NCBI RefSeq assembly: GCF_027943255.1
Contig: NC_072895.1
Span: forward strand, 26,572,001-26,636,000
Length of the DNA stretch: 64,000 nt
Direction of reading: 5' to 3'
From: Anastrepha obliqua
Taxonomy: Eukaryota > Arthropoda > Insecta > Diptera > Tephritidae
Each line of letters opens with the position of its first letter. The stretch's first letter is position 1. The translations under genes were made by a program, and so were the position numbers. This document shows, in pieces, positions 42,466 through 55,260 of this stretch. The notes below the pieces were generated by a model. It had not been told where the DNA came from. It saw only the letters and a program-made list of their open reading frames with translations, and searched no databases.

Positions 42466-42778
42466 CGTGTGAGGTCGGTCTGATAGCTGTCAATAGCTGC
42501 TGTCGTAGGTCCGTTGTGATATCGCTGGAACTTTTTTTCTTACACTATAGGATCTCTTTTTAACCATCCTGCGGCTTTTATAAACGAACTTAACTTCGTT
42601 GGTTTAAGATGCGCTTTATCCGCTACATCTGTTAAAATTGCGCTGCCCAGCGTATAAAGACTTCTTCTAGCTAATCCTTCTAAAGTATAAAGTCTATTCT
42701 AGTCAATCCTCACAAAGGAGATGTCTAATAGTTTGCTCCGCTGCCAGACAAAGGCGACAGCATAAAAAATAATTCATA
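42466..42778 (-). pseudogene. LINE 3' end, family of the nested LINE at 8323
   Basis: Base-by-base resemblance to 8340-8620: the AACCATCC..GGCTTT.ATAAACGA block, the TTCGTT.G.TTTA..ATG block and the TCCGCTACAT block occur in the same order. The encoded C-terminal tail (FIKA-like, GWF-like) is broken by small indels. It stops at 42778, just before the duplication of a MITE. Confidence 0.7.
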
Positions 42779-42786
42779 GTTGATAG

Positions 42787-42977
42787 CAAGGCGCATTCAT
42801 TCAAGGAGGTGTCACTATACCAACAACAATGTTTCGTACGTTTGATTGTCAAAGCAAAGTATTGTCAAAGTTGAAAACAACGAATGGTTCATTTTGTGCT
42901 GATAGCCACATGGACGCGGCGAAAGAAAAAAACAAATCAGCTGATTTACCGATACCACCTTTAATAGATTCACCTTG
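42787..42977. mobile_element. hAT-type MITE, copy 1 (191 bp)
   Basis: Ends CAAGGCGCATT and, read inward from the other side, CAAGGTGAATC. Flanks GTTGATAG (42779-42786) and GTTGATTG (42978-42985), an 8-bp duplication with one mismatch. It shares most of its sequence with copy 2: a TTTGATTGTCAAA palindrome, GCCACATGGACGCGGCGAAA and CAGCTGATTTACCGATACCA. No coding capacity. Confidence 0.82.
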
Positions 42978-43250
42978 GTTGATTGTATAAATTTTGGGAT
43001 CATTTGAAGGAAACAGAAATGACTTTGCGATCTGTTCAAGCCATAGCTCGAATGCCTTTGGCCTTGCTATCTGTTAAACACAGCTCTCATGAAAATGCAA
43101 TTTTCAGCGCACGATATGAAATCAATATTTTTACAAATCTCAGCAAATACTATGAAAGTAAGAAAATAATTAAAAAAGTATGTGAATATTTTCTTCAGTT
43201 GAATAATTTGCCCCGGCAGCCAGCGTCTAAGTGAAATGATTATTTAAAAT
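42978..43250. other. Spacer between two MITE copies
   Basis: Open frame 42983-43234 (83 codons) has no recognised domain. Confidence 0.35.
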
Positions 43251-43450
43251 CAAGGCGCATTAAAGGTGGCGGTACCAGACCAGCAACAATGTTTTGTACG
43301 TTTGATTGTCAAATCAATCATTGGCAAAATAGAAAACAAACAATGAAGTTGCTTTGCCCTATTATGGGCTGACAGCCACATGGACACGGCGAAAGAAAAA
43401 AAAATCAAATCAGCTGATTTACCGATACCACCTTAAATAGATTCGCCTTG
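43251..43450. mobile_element. hAT-type MITE, copy 2 (200 bp)
   Basis: Ends CAAGGCGCATT and, read inward, CAAGGCGAATC. Perfect 8-bp duplication TTTAAAAT at 43243-43250 and 43451-43458. Same orientation as copy 1, 273 bp downstream of it. Confidence 0.87.
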
Positions 43451-43458
43451 TTTAAAAT

Positions 43459-46400
43459 TATCGCTTTTTAAGTAAATAAACAAAAATAAAATAAAAAATA
43501 TTTAGAACGAAACGCGTCATGCAGCAATCAGTGGAACATTTACAGTGCGTGTTAATAATAAAGTGTCTGAGTATTGCATGAACTTTCGCCGTTATCTGCT
43601 AAACTATCGCTTGGAACGCACGGCAAGTGGCCGCTACGCAGTTCTTTTACGCAGAAAGTGATTAAATGGATAAAATTGACGGTAATATAGCTGGTGATTT
43701 TAGTATGTAAAGGACATGCAAACAATTTCGAAAAGGAAAAAAATACAAAAAACAAAAAAAAAACTGCTTAGTGCCTTTTAAAAATTATGTATGATTTGCG
43801 GCAAATTTGCGCAAAACAATACGAAAATCCAAACTCGGCGCGAGCAGATGCAATCTACGAGCGGTGGAGTGGTCGAGCGCTAGAATAAGCGCAGTGTACG
43901 TGTTGTGAAGTGGCGCGTTGCAAGCAGGCATACAGATGTTGCAGGCGAAAATTCGCATTCGCACAGAGACACCAGATAGGCAGAATAGGTGCCCATTTGC
44001 CGGTAAATCAAAGCCCTATCAGTGCACTTTATCGGCGTTGGATGCGCGGCAATTTAGGTAGATGGCTAGTTGGCTGGACGGCTGACTGAGAGGACACTGG
44101 TTGGCTGGCTGGCTGGCTGGGACGCAGGCAGGCAGATTGGCAGGCAATGTGCTTGCGGCATGCAACGCTGCAATGATGGCAACTAGCGGAAAATTGTGCA
44201 AAGGGAATAGGCAGTTAGGTGTATAAACAAATAAAATTGTAGATGGACTCATCAGTTGGCTCCACCAACTGACTGGCGCTGCTTTTGTTGAGGAAGTAGG
44301 ACATTGGGGTGGCCGAAGGGGGAGGGGGTCAGGCAAATTGTATGAAACTTCCGCTAAATTGCGTGTGAGCGCATGGAAGGTTGTAACAATCCAATCCGAG
44401 CAAGTGCGTGTGAGTTTGCGAGTGCTTGTGTGTGTGACTGTGTGTGTGTGCAGCATTAGGAGCCGGCAAAAGTTACTGTTGATTACCTTCGTCGCGTCTG
44501 CGCAGCATTAAAACAAAAATCAAACTCAAACTTGTTTGTGTACAACATTAGCAACAACAACAACAACAGCACGTACATATATCTGCAATCTAAACGTAAA
44601 TATTAAAAGAACAACAAGAAGAGCAAAATTTACCAACATTGATAGCGCCAACCACAGCCAGCCGCATAATTAATGGTGTGAATTTTTCGTTCATTTCTGT
44701 TCATCTCATTTCTCTCACACCAATATTATCGCTTCCCCGCACTCACTGCGCTACGTAGTTTGCGGGTGCACAACCATCAACTGTGAGCGATTCGGTATTC
44801 ACTCTCCAATCGAAACATACAATCTTCGAATGTGGTTCATACGTATGTATGTATGTGTGAGTGTGTGTGCATATCTCTTCGTGGAAGTTGCGGTGCTCAG
44901 TTTGAATGAATGAATGAATGAATTTGCTGAGTGGCTGAGTTGAATGGTTGAATAACAGCTGCTGTTTATACATTTCATATCTTATTTTGCTTTTTAATTA
45001 ATCTACCATATACGAGTACATAAACCATAATTTACCGTTAATTATTCATAGAAAAATTCTGCTCCATTTGAGCGCGCCAGTGATTGCATGAGTGTGCGCA
45101 GGTGTGGATGTAATGTGCGAATGGTCTGGCTGGTGGTGGAGTTGCATGAGAGTTGGGTATTCTTGAGGGTTCGCAGACTTCTATGTTGCACAGTTAACCA
45201 TTTAAGGTAGATTTAGAGTCAGTCTAGAAAGAATTTGAAAAAAGTGGCGTATTCTTTTATACAAGAAGTGGAAAAGAACACTCGTTTAAATGTCGATTTA
45301 CTTGCAAAGCAACAACACAACTCGTATATGTATATCAACTCTGTAAAATCCAACTCGTGTAAAAATTTCAAACTTTCATGATCAATCACAATAGTGATGC
45401 CAGCTCCACTAAGTCGTGAGGAAACTTGGCAGTTTTTTGTGTTTTTCAGAGGAGGTTAAAATCGAAAATGTCAGAAATATCATCAAAGATGACGTAGGTA
45501 TGTGGCGCATGCGCCCTATAACATTCCTCCTTCTCGGCTGATTCCACTGCTAGAAGCATTTCATTTTCATATAAAGCCGCGTTTGTGCTTTTTAGGCGCA
45601 CCAGGTACCTGCCTCCAGGTTCCCCTATTATTTGCGTATGGAGCTCATACACTATTAATACCCGCCATAACTACTTCGTAACCAATGGAGCATCGGAAAG
45701 TTGCAATATCGTTGCTCGATATCGACTGGTCGTCTGTTTGTGTTCACCTTGAGGCTTAGCTCAGTCGTTTGTACTTCTCGTTTGTTCACAAATACAGTCG
45801 CCCCCATAGGATATCTGCTTCAACATAGCCTCTTTGGATGACATATGTATCTGTTGAATATTCTAGCTCGGTCGCATTCGCTTTGTTATTGCTTTGCGCT
45901 CCCATTCTATGTTTTGGAGTTTTATTACAATCCTTGCTGCAAACTTTTTTCGCTGCTTTCGATTTCTCTTTCGAATTCAGCTCTTGCGTTGCCCGGTTAT
46001 CTGGCGTGGAAACGACGTCGCGAGGACATTTGCGAGTTCGGAGTCCTCTTCGTAAAATCTAGTGCAGGCAAAAGTCACTCTCATCTTCGCTCTAGCATTT
46101 CGGATAGGTCGAAATACCTGGTAGATTAAAACGATGGAGTTACGCAAGAAAGCCACCATGCTCGCTTAGAACCTGGGTTATATAGAAATTTGTTTCGTCA
46201 TGTTTTCTACTTATCCATCCCATCAGTTTTGCCACTTTGCTATCAAACATGAAAATTTCCATTCAAGCGAATTGGTAAAGATGCTGGGCAAGTTTACTAT
46301 TGCGGAGGAAATTGAAAAAATTGCATTAAAACGTCATGTTGGCTTGCTCTCTGCTTTTTTAATTTTATGAACCAATGACAGTTTTGACTCAACGCGGCCA

Positions 46401-46569
46401 TAGCTGAGTTAACCGAGTAGGAATGCCCTTCCTTGCTTTCAATGAGGGGGCTTTAAATCTATAATGAATAATCAACAATTTTCGCTCCCTTTCATAATAT
46501 TTATCTGGTATATTTCATGAGTACGCTTAAGGAGCATTGAAGGATCTTTTCTTGTATACATATTTGCAG
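43459..46569. other. Intergenic, microsatellite-bearing, no gene seen
   Basis: Includes a GGCT run (44104-44120), TG runs (44427-44450), TATG runs (44845-44860) and a GAAT run (44908-44922). The open frame 45446-45652 (minus, 68 codons) and those around 45838-46159 have no recognisable domain. Composition is typical of single-copy fly DNA. Confidence 0.4.
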
Positions 46570-47830
46570 AGTCGTCAGGTTAGGCCAGCGGTGTTGAGAA
46601 GTTTGCTGTCGTCCTAAAGACTCATGGAGTGGGTATCGGCTTTTTGTTTTATAACACCAGCGACTGTAGAAATGTTGAGGTCACGATGAATATCTGTATT
46701 GCGAATGTACCAAGGTGCATTGACAATATTTTTGAGAATTTTATTTTAAAGCCGTTGGATTATGTTGCTATTATTTTGACTGGCACAGCTCTAATATTAA
46801 TAATTTCATTGTATATCATTTTTTTTTTTTTTTGTTATATATGGACAGTTTTGACTTTCGTCCAATGAGCCAGTTCATTTTTAATATTTTCAAATTATGT
46901 TTGAAGCGTAGCTTAGCATCGAGGGTCATACCAAGATATTTGTGTGCAGTGGTTGCGCATGGAATTGGAGCGCTTAGTAGCATTATTGGGTTTGCTTTTT
47001 TTCTTGATAAAATTCACATCAGTTGATTCGCTACTGTTTAATTTTATTCGCTAAGTTTTCGCCCATTTTTCTACGGCGTGGTGGCGGTTTAAAGTTTAGC
47101 TGCTTGCTCTTCGGCGGTTTTTTCTGTTGCGTATGCCAGATTGGTCTAGTTGGGAACCTAATGAGTCTAATATAGTCCGGGAACCTAAATGAGTCTAATA
47201 TAGAAATATTCAAATGCAATCGAGAGAGAAGGTAGGCAGTGGCGATCATGGTGCTTGGAGGAAATGGTATATTTTTCGTACACAGAAGGCGAAGAAGGGA
47301 TCCAAGGATGCTCCCTTGCGACACGTTTGAGTTTATTTTCACTAATTTGGAATGCTCATTGTCTTGTTTTATACAAAAATTAATTCAAGCATTCAGTTAT
47401 ATAAGATTTCATAAAGGCACTGCATGGAAGTGAAAGGCATGAGTTCAATTTGTTGATAAGGCCTTCATGGTGTGAATCCAAACTGGTGTGAAGTTATCAG
47501 ATTACAAGATTCAATGCTTTTGCTTTTGGGCATTTTATAATGCACTTTTCCATGTAGTTTTGAAATTTGTGGCATCAAAGAGATTGGCCGGTATGAAGAA
47601 ATTATATGTGGATGCTTTCCTGGTTGAGCAATCATAATAATCTCCGCAACCTTCTGCAGGCTTGGAATATATTATATAGGAGTTGGATCGAGTTAAAAAG
47701 ATTGGCTACTTTTACTAGGCTTTTGTTGTGTAGTTGTTTTAATACTTCCGTTGTGATTCAATCAAATCCAGGTGCCCTTTTCTGTTGCTTGATTTCTCTT
47801 TTCAGTTCGCTTATAGGCGAAAATCATTAG
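46570..47830 (-). pseudogene. Jockey-type LINE reverse transcriptase
   Basis: Minus-strand frames in order from about 47760: a GFD.ITTEVLK-like start, SLQKVAEIIMIAQPGKHPHI with SSYRPISL (domain 2), SHQFGF (domain 2a), NSNVSQGSILGSLLRLLCTK with FPPSTMIAT (domain 4; the YADD box itself is lost), HKYLGMTLDAKLRFKHN (domain 7), then CASQNNSNIIQRLQNKIL and NAPWYIRNTDIHRDLNI. The NAPWY.....H.DL signature is typical of Jockey-clade elements. Frameshifts and deletions throughout. 3' end near 46575 with a GGCCTAACCTGACG sequence. No RNase H, as usual for the clade. Confidence 0.75.
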
Positions 47831-48817
47831 GTATTAGGAGAGGGGAGAGGGACGAGGACGTGACAACTCCCACACACAAACTTAAATGTCATATCACGGC
47901 ATTGGAAAATTGGCTTATTCTTTCACAGAACAAATTAAATAAAAAATGCGTGTTGAGCTCAGAAATTCCATAGGGGAATTTCTTGGTATTTGTCAAGAGA
48001 CTATTCTCATTATAATAAGGATTGTTTTGTTCGAATTCGGCCAAGGGCAATACTAGTATTTATAAATTTTGGATTTTCGAAAGATATTTGTACTTGGCGA
48101 GCAATAAGTTTGAAAAAGTGTGTGTGGCTTAAACTGCTCACTGGGTAGCGATTATAATAATTATGCCTACTAAAGCAATTTTAAGTTTTTCCCCAACTGC
48201 TTTTGTATGTTGCAGGAAAACGTTAACAGCACACAAATACATGCAAACATGTGAGTGCCCATGAATTTTTCTATACTTATGACTGCTGCATGTACACACC
48301 TATGCACACGCATGCAAATGCAGCAGCAGCTAATGCATCGGCGCTTTTGGCGCTTGCAGCTCAGCCAAATTGCTTATTGACATGTGAGACCCTCCGACTG
48401 ATTGCCAGCTAACCACGTAGAGATATGTTTGTGTCTTTTTCTTGTTATTATTTTTTTCCCCCTTTTGGTGTGAAAAATGTTGAATTTGAAGGGAAAATTA
48501 CGATTGGCAAAGGCCAATTGAATTGTTTGAACCTGAAATGCATGAAATGCGCAATGCGAATGGTAATACATAATAATTAAAAACAAAAACAAAATAAACA
48601 AAAACAAAAACACGAAAAAGGTTAAATAATTAAATACATTAATATGCAATCTACAAATATTTTTTTATTTATGTACATATTTTTATTATTTGGCTACTGC
48701 GCACTGTGACTAAAAAGAGATCTGCTGTGCAAAGCCTGCTGAGGTACCCCATATTTTAAGGCTTTTTAAAAAATTTACCACTTTGCAGGGTTTATTGTTC
48801 CAAAATTTATATGGAAG
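47831..48817. other. Intergenic, no gene seen
   Basis: No motif-bearing frame. The A/C-rich ACAAAAACAAAAACAAAA patch near 48582-48612 prefigures the AT tract downstream. Confidence 0.4.
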
Positions 48818-49080
48818 CGCGGCAATGCCACCAAGGTGGCGCCGTCCCATCTTTTACCTCTGGGTTAGGCACTGCTGCCTTTGTCCCTTCGGCTTCGGTT
48901 GTGATAGATGTCCTTTCCACCAAGTTAGCGCTTTTGGGTGAGCTTTGCTTAGACGTGGTGCGTCTGGAGCGCTGACGCTTCAGGTTCGTTGGCGGCTGAG
49001 CAAGTTGTCTCGCTTGCTCCATGGAGTGGCCTTTGTGGCGGCACCACTGAGCCTTATCTTCTTCTAAAAAAAATTTGTTT
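48818..49080 (-). pseudogene. Possible LINE ORF1-like fragment
   Basis: The minus frame 49070-48807 reads KAQWCRHKGHSMEQARQLAQ, PPTNLKRQRSRRTTSKQSSP and a P/T/K-rich tail. The pattern W..HKGHS.EQAR.LA followed by a basic region resembles N-terminal segments of ORF1 proteins of fly LINEs, but this is from memory of the style only. The GC content contrasts sharply with the surrounding AT tract. It could equally be part of a host gene. Low confidence. Confidence 0.3.
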
Positions 49081-51600
49081 AATATGAAAAAAAATTTAGA
49101 AAATAATGAAGGAATTTCATCAAAAGCTAATAAAACACGTAATATAAAACAAATAAAAAAATTTAAAAAGAAATACAAATTTACTAGAAAATAATTAAAA
49201 TAAAATTATTAAAAAGAGTTTTTTTATTAATTATAAACATTTTTTTAATAACAAAGAAAAATAAAATGTTATCGAAAATTTGTTTATAATAAAAAATCAA
49301 ATTTGGTAACAAAAAAATTTAAACAAAAAATATGAAGCAGTTTAAAAAAATAATAAAAAAGTAAAAAACTTAAAAAAAAACAATTACTAAAAAATAGTAA
49401 AAATAAAATTATTAAAAAAATTCTTTTGCTAACAAACAAGAAAACCCTGGATTAAAGAACAAAAATTAATTTTAAAAACATAATTTTTTAGTAGCAAAAA
49501 AAATTAAAAAAAAAATTGACAAAAAATTTAGAACGAAATACAAAAAATTACTAGGAAATAATAATTAATAAAATTGTTAAAAAGTTTTCTTTAACAACAA
49601 ACCAAAAAATGCCTAAAGAAAATTTAACAATAAAAACAAAAATTTTAGTAACAAAAAAAAATGTAAGAAATAATGCAGCAATTTAATAAAAACTAATAAG
49701 AAAAAGAAGAAAAAATGACTGGAAAATAATGAAAATAAAATGATTAAAAAAGGTGTTTTTAATAAGAAACAAATATTTGACAAAAAAATTAATTAAAAAT
49801 TAATTTAATAACAAGTTTTAATTAAAAATTAATTTAATAACAAGTTTTTAATAAATGTTTTAAATAAAAATTGTTTTCTGCTTTTCCGAATAATAAAAAA
49901 AAAAAATGAATAGCTCAAAAACAATGTTTACTACAAAAAATAGTTAAAAAATATTAGTAAAAATTTTCAAATTGTATTATAAATATTTTAATATTAATAA
50001 TAACAAAAAAAAAATCTTTTTAAAAAGAAACAAAAAAATTTTCGCCGATAATTAATATTTCAATAATAAAATTAATTTGTTTATTAACAAAATAAATTTG
50101 TTTTATAACAAAACAATTTGTTTCATAACAAAAACAAATTTTTTAATAACAACTATACATTTTTTTATTATTCATTACCAATAACAAAAATGTTTAAAAA
50201 CAAAAAAGATTTTTTTTTTAAATAAATGAAAAATTTTATGTATCAGCAATTCACAAAATTCAGTTTGTTCACTTTTAATTTATAAAAAATATTTTAATTA
50301 GCAAGGTTTATTATAAAATAAAAATGATATTTTTTATTACTAAAAATTTTGCAGATATACAAAAAATTACTAAAAATTAATAGAGATAAAATTATTACAA
50401 AAAAAAAAATTTAACAAGACACAAAAAAATGTTTCGCTCATAATAAAATTTCAATAATAAAAAGAATTTGTTTATTAACGAAAAAAAAAATTGTTTAATA
50501 ATATAAAAGAAATGATTTATAACAAAAAAATGTGCTTAATAACAATTATATATATTTTTATTATTCATTAGCAATAACAAAAATGTTTAACAACAAGAAA
50601 GATTTTTTTTTTAATAAACAAAAAATTTTATAATATAATATAATTAAATCAGCAAGAAAAAAAAATGTATGCAAAAAAAATGTGTTTAATAAAAGTTGTC
50701 AATTTGTTTTTTTCATTTTTAATAACAAAAATGTTTAAAAACAAAAAAAAATTTATAAATCAACTATTAAAAAAATATATACAAAAAAAATTTGTTTAAT
50801 AAAAATTATACATTTTTTTATTATTCATTATTAATAACAAAAATGTTGAAAAACAAAAAAGATTTTTTTTATAATCAGCAAAAAAATTTATAAATCATTA
50901 ATTAAAAAAAAAAAATAAAAAATAAATCAAGAAAAATTATGAAAAATAGTAAAAAAATTTAGTAAGAGTTTTCAAATTATTTATTTTAACATTAAATATT
51001 TTAAATATAAATAAATGAAAAATAATAAAATTAAAATTATTACAAAAAAAATCCTTGTAACAACAAACAAAAAATTTTTTTCACTTTCACATAGAGGCTT
51101 AATAATAAAAAGAATTTGTTTATTAACAAAAACAATGTTTTGTTTTATAACTAAAACAAAAATTAGTTTTATAACAAAAAAAAAAATTAGTTATATAACA
51201 AAAAAATGTGTTTAATACAAATTATCCATTTTTTTTAATTGCCAATAACAAAAATGTTTAAAATCAACAAATATTTTATCATTTAACAAAAAAAATTGTA
51301 ATAAATTAATATAAATTAATAATAAATAAAATATAATATATATAAAATAAAATATATATAAAAACAAACAAAGAACATTTATAAAAAATTAAATAATTTA
51401 ATTTTAATATTAAATATTTTATGTTTAAATAAAATTAAAAATATTTCAATATATTAATACAAATTTTAGTAAGAATTTTCAAATTATGATATAAATAGTT
51501 TAATTAGCAAAATTTTGGAAATAAATAAAAAGTATTAATCAAAATGTCCAAATTAAATTATAAATTTTTTAATATCCCAAAGCTAAAAAAATTTCCTCAT
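49081..51600. repeat. A-rich AACAAAAA/TTTAATAA tract, about 2.5 kb
   Basis: A second long low-complexity block built of recurring phrases: TTTAATAACAA, AACAAAAATGTTTAAAAAC, AAAAAAGATTTTTTTT and TTATTATTCATTA. The phrase ATAACAAAAATGTTTAAAAA recurs around 50180, 50575, 50720 and 50835, and again near 51245, so part of it is a degenerate tandem or interspersed repeat with spacing of roughly 115-400 bp. Its wording is distinct from the 39-41.6 kb tract. No coding sequence. Confidence 0.85.
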
Positions 51601-52984
51601 ATCTCCTATTTTTAGCACCATCTGAGCACGCATGTAACAGTGAAAATACATAGGAATACAATAAAAACACAAAAAAGAGGAAAACAATAACAAAAACGCT
51701 TCCTTAAGAAACTAAACAGTGTGAAATAGAGAAGGAGGCAGCGAAAATCGCAATCCAAATAAAAACAAATAAATATATTTACCAACTCTGCGCAGCCTGC
51801 ATTAAAAACAAAAACTTATATATCACTTGCACTGGTAAGTATTTCAACCGTTTGAGTATTGGTTTTTTAATATTTCAAATTTTGTTTTTTTGTGAAAAAG
51901 TAAAATATTTCATTATTGCTATTATTTTTACACCTTTCCCTTGCTAATAATTAATTTTCGTACTTTTAAGACACCAATTAGCGCCACGAAGTGGTAAGAA
52001 AACAAAAAACAAATTTAAGAAAAACTAATGACAGAAACAAATGAGTTAATGACTTTTTCGTTTCCCTTTCTTTCACTTCACATTGTCAACGTCGTCCACC
52101 CTTTATGTTGGCTTCCCCAGCAAAACACTTTCTGCCTTTCTTCTTCTTGCATCGACTTGTGTAATTTACTTTTATGACCACCACCGAGCATCTTTTAGCT
52201 GACCATTAATGTTTTTCAGCTATTTTTTTATGCTTCTCTTGACGACTCAATGATCGTTGGGCGTTTGGCCACTTGTCAGCAGACACTTGCCTCAATGGTT
52301 TTTATGACCTGTTCTAATTTACGTTGGCTTGTTGCTTTTTACTGCACACAAACAACAATAATTTTTTAATGAAATTACGAAAGACTCATTTTATTGCTTA
52401 TCAAGTACCAAATAAAAGTATTATCTAAGCAGTAGTAGGCCGTATGAGTGGTTAACGCGCTTCTTCCCTTGCTTTCATTGCATTTTGACCACGCTGACGC
52501 ACAGCATCACTTCGTGCGCCTTTTTTTAACGAATCATTCTTACACCTGCAACTTTTATGGAGTTCTAACTAATTATAGCCACTTAAAAGCTCAGCTTGAG
52601 TCCAAGCCTCTTGCTTATTTCCTAGTAGCTTCGGAATACTTCTAGGCGGCGAATACATTTATTTTTTTTTTTTGAAGTTCCTGTGCTAACAAATGGAGAA
52701 AATGCTAAAATTTTCTTTATTATTCGCTACCGCTGGTTGGCAGGCGACAATTTGCATTGATACAATCTGAATTGATATTCATTACGGGTCTATGGCGCCA
52801 CCCCATACCTGGTCTAAAGCAACTATAAGAAGAAGAGTGGAAGATTATTCTTTCAGTGACTAGGAGTTGCCTTAAATAAGGCCTGCGATGCCGATGCTCT
52901 TGAAACATTTGTACGAATTTTTGTTCTATTCCCTCCCCCTACTTCTCTCATTGTTGTTGGTGAAGAGAAATCCAGGGGTTTTCA
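51601..52984. other. Intergenic, no gene seen
   Basis: Returns to normal composition. Frame 52448-52645 has no domain. Confidence 0.4.
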
Positions 52985-53770
52985 AGGCATTGATCCAGCT
53001 CTCGAAGCATTTGTGGGACTCTATATTCGGTTTAGCCTTCAGAGCCATTGTCAATTTTCTATTACTCCCTTTCGGCTATTAAAACGCATTCCCCGTAATG
53101 ATTTTTTGACTTTTGGATGGTTTTCGTTTTGTTCTTGGTTGAAAATTTACCAATAATTATGGCAGTGTGTGATGGTGCTCTATCGTGGTGCAAAGTTCCC
53201 GAGAAGATTTCTCATAAATCCTTTCCTTTTTGGCGAATTGCGTCAAATAATAGTCTTTATTAACGGGCGGACCTTCTGGAAAAAATCTGTGGCGTGTAAT
53301 CAATGAAAACCGTGAGCCTGACTTTCCTTCGTGAAAGAAAACAATGTGGTTTTTTTGATCTTGGTTCATGCGGAACTCTCCACGCACTTGTCTGATATCT
53401 GGATTGGTTGTCTTTGTATTCATAAGCTCACATCTCGTCTCCATTTCACGTCTCGATGCATTTGATGGACGTTATGTGGGATTTAGCATTGGTGATCTCA
53501 AAGCGATCGCTTTTTTGAATGAAATTCGAGTCCTTTGGGAGTAAATTTGCATTACAACGGCGCAAACCCAAATCATTAACTACAATATCCTGAACGAATT
53601 CATATGCAATGTTTAGGTTCTCTTCCAGCTCTCTGATGGCATTTAATTTGCGTTTATTGATTAACTTTTCTTTCACTTTATTGATGTTTTCATGAGATTT
53701 CGATCTCGACGGTCTGCCACTACATTCATCATCCTTGATGAAATCGCGATCTCTTCAGAAGCGTCACTGA
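52985..53770 (-). pseudogene. Mariner transposase remnant
   Basis: Minus-strand series: CSGRPSRSKSHENINKVKEK, LINKRKLNAIRELEENLNIA, VVNDLGLRRCNANLLPKDSN, then a decayed first catalytic region (NGDEM), AYEYKDNQSRYQTSAWRVPH-like sequence, PVNKDYYLTQFAKK, LHHDRAPSHTA (second aspartate kept, N changed to R) and, further on, SHKCFESWINAL, the family C-terminus. The third catalytic region is not recognisable. Same broad mariner lineage as 15535-16110. No terminal repeats found. Confidence 0.72.
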
Positions 53771-54033
53771 AACAGTTGCCCAACATCTTATTTTCGCACC
53801 AGTGAATACATTTTTAGCGCAGAATTTAATACAGATTTGTTGTTGTAAATTCAAGACTTACATTTTTAAAACTAAAAAAAATCCAAAAAATGTGCAGAGG
53901 TACATTTACTCAGGAAGCCTTTTAAAACTTTTAAAAATGTCAAGCAATGCCGATAAAATTTCGGTAGGAATGTTAATCACAGATGCGGCAACTTGACAAA
54001 AGAAAACCGCACTAAAATCAGGTAACTTAGGTT
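53771..54033. other. Non-coding, no gene seen
   Basis: AT-rich, no motif; may include the mariner 5' leader. Confidence 0.35.
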
Positions 54034-54210
54034 GATTGGTTGAGCAGGTTAGGCTGGCGGTTGTTTTGGGAACTTTTTGATCAAGGTGGACATACCACTG
54101 GGATCTGAGCCAAGAAGCGCATCGGGAGGGCATCCTGAATTATGCAACCCCGCAATTTGACAGCAAGTTAAAAAGGCGTTAAAAAGGCGATGTGAAAGAA
54201 AAGTTTGGTT
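54034..54210 (-). mobile_element. LINE 3' UTR fragment
   Basis: Minus strand reading ends CCGCCAGCCTAACCTGCTC at about 54035, in the manner of the 3' ends at 46575 (GCTGGCCTAACCTGACG) and elsewhere. The upstream bases carry no protein motif. Assigned from the tail only. Confidence 0.4.
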
Positions 54211-54892
54211 GAAGTTGTGAGTTAAAAGGGTTAGCTTGCGCACAGTTATATTTGAACTTAAAATAATTCAAAATTCAAATCAATAAACTGAATTGCATTA
54301 CTATATTTATTGAGTAGGAATTGAACCCGCATTTTATATGCTCATTTTCTTCCACTAATTTTGAAATATCCTGCCAGTCGCCTTATAGTCTTAAAGCATT
54401 TCGGTTTGGTTGAAATTCAGACTGGTTCAAAAGTTTCAGCCAAAAATCAACATTTATTTACCTAGTAAAGCAGGTGAAAAAATTCGTCAATTAAGAATTT
54501 TCGCAAGTGAAATTTACGAAATTTCATAGCTCGCACGTAAAACTTTCTTTGCGTTTACTTTACCGCGTTTAGCCTACCGATTTTCTTATGGCTAACATAT
54601 TTTGCATACAGCAATGCCCATGCGCATGTGTGTGTGTATGTACATGTCTGCAAGTATGTTGCTTTGGGTTTGGCTTAGTTTGTGTGGCGCTAAAAGGTGT
54701 TGGTCTAAAGCATGGCACGGTCTAATAAATTTAATTTCAGTTTTGCAATCAAATCCCACAAACCTTAATTTGGTTTTTACTTTATTTAAATATTTTTATT
54801 TTCCATTTCTTTTTATACCCAGTGCATAAATGCTTGGGGGAATGTACTCGTATTCTTGAATGATCAAATTTTTCTTGTATTGCAGTTGAGTT
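54211..54892. other. Intergenic, no gene seen
   Basis: TGTGTGTATGTACATGT run near 54628. No gene recognised. Confidence 0.4.
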
Positions 54893-55260
54893 ATGCCAGG
54901 TTAAGTTAGGTTAGACTAGACAGGCTGCTCTTAAAATAGAATTGACCTGTAAGCCACATAGGCCTATTCTGATAAACAAAAGCCTTTTACAAGTTTTATC
55001 CCTACATCTCCTTAAGCGAACCTTATTCCAAGTGAATCCATAAAATCCACGTAAGTTTGAAGACCATTAATCGAAGAGCGGGGCCTTTGCACTGGAAGTC
55101 TTGAATGGACTCTTACTTAACCTCATCAGTGCAGCTTCTACAAAAATATAATAATTATGGCGGCTATACGCGGTGAGCAACTTCAGAAACGCATCAGAGC
55201 TTGGTCCATCGAGTGTTGGCGCGAAGCTTCGTAGGTGCCCAAATTAGTCCACGTACTGCT
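54893..55260 (-). pseudogene. LINE C-terminal fragment and CCTAA-type tail
   Basis: The minus strand reads FCRSCTDEV, then QDFQCKGPAL in a decayed finger, followed by LTWILWIHLE and SLKEM, matching the tail that follows the zinc finger in these LINEs. The 3' end at about 54900 is CTAGTCTAACCTAACTTAACC. Several stops. Confidence 0.5.

Noticed and set aside
45446..45652. 68-codon minus-strand frame beginning MYELHTQIIGEPGG
   Set aside because: No recognisable family, no splice or promoter evidence; cannot be called a gene from sequence alone.
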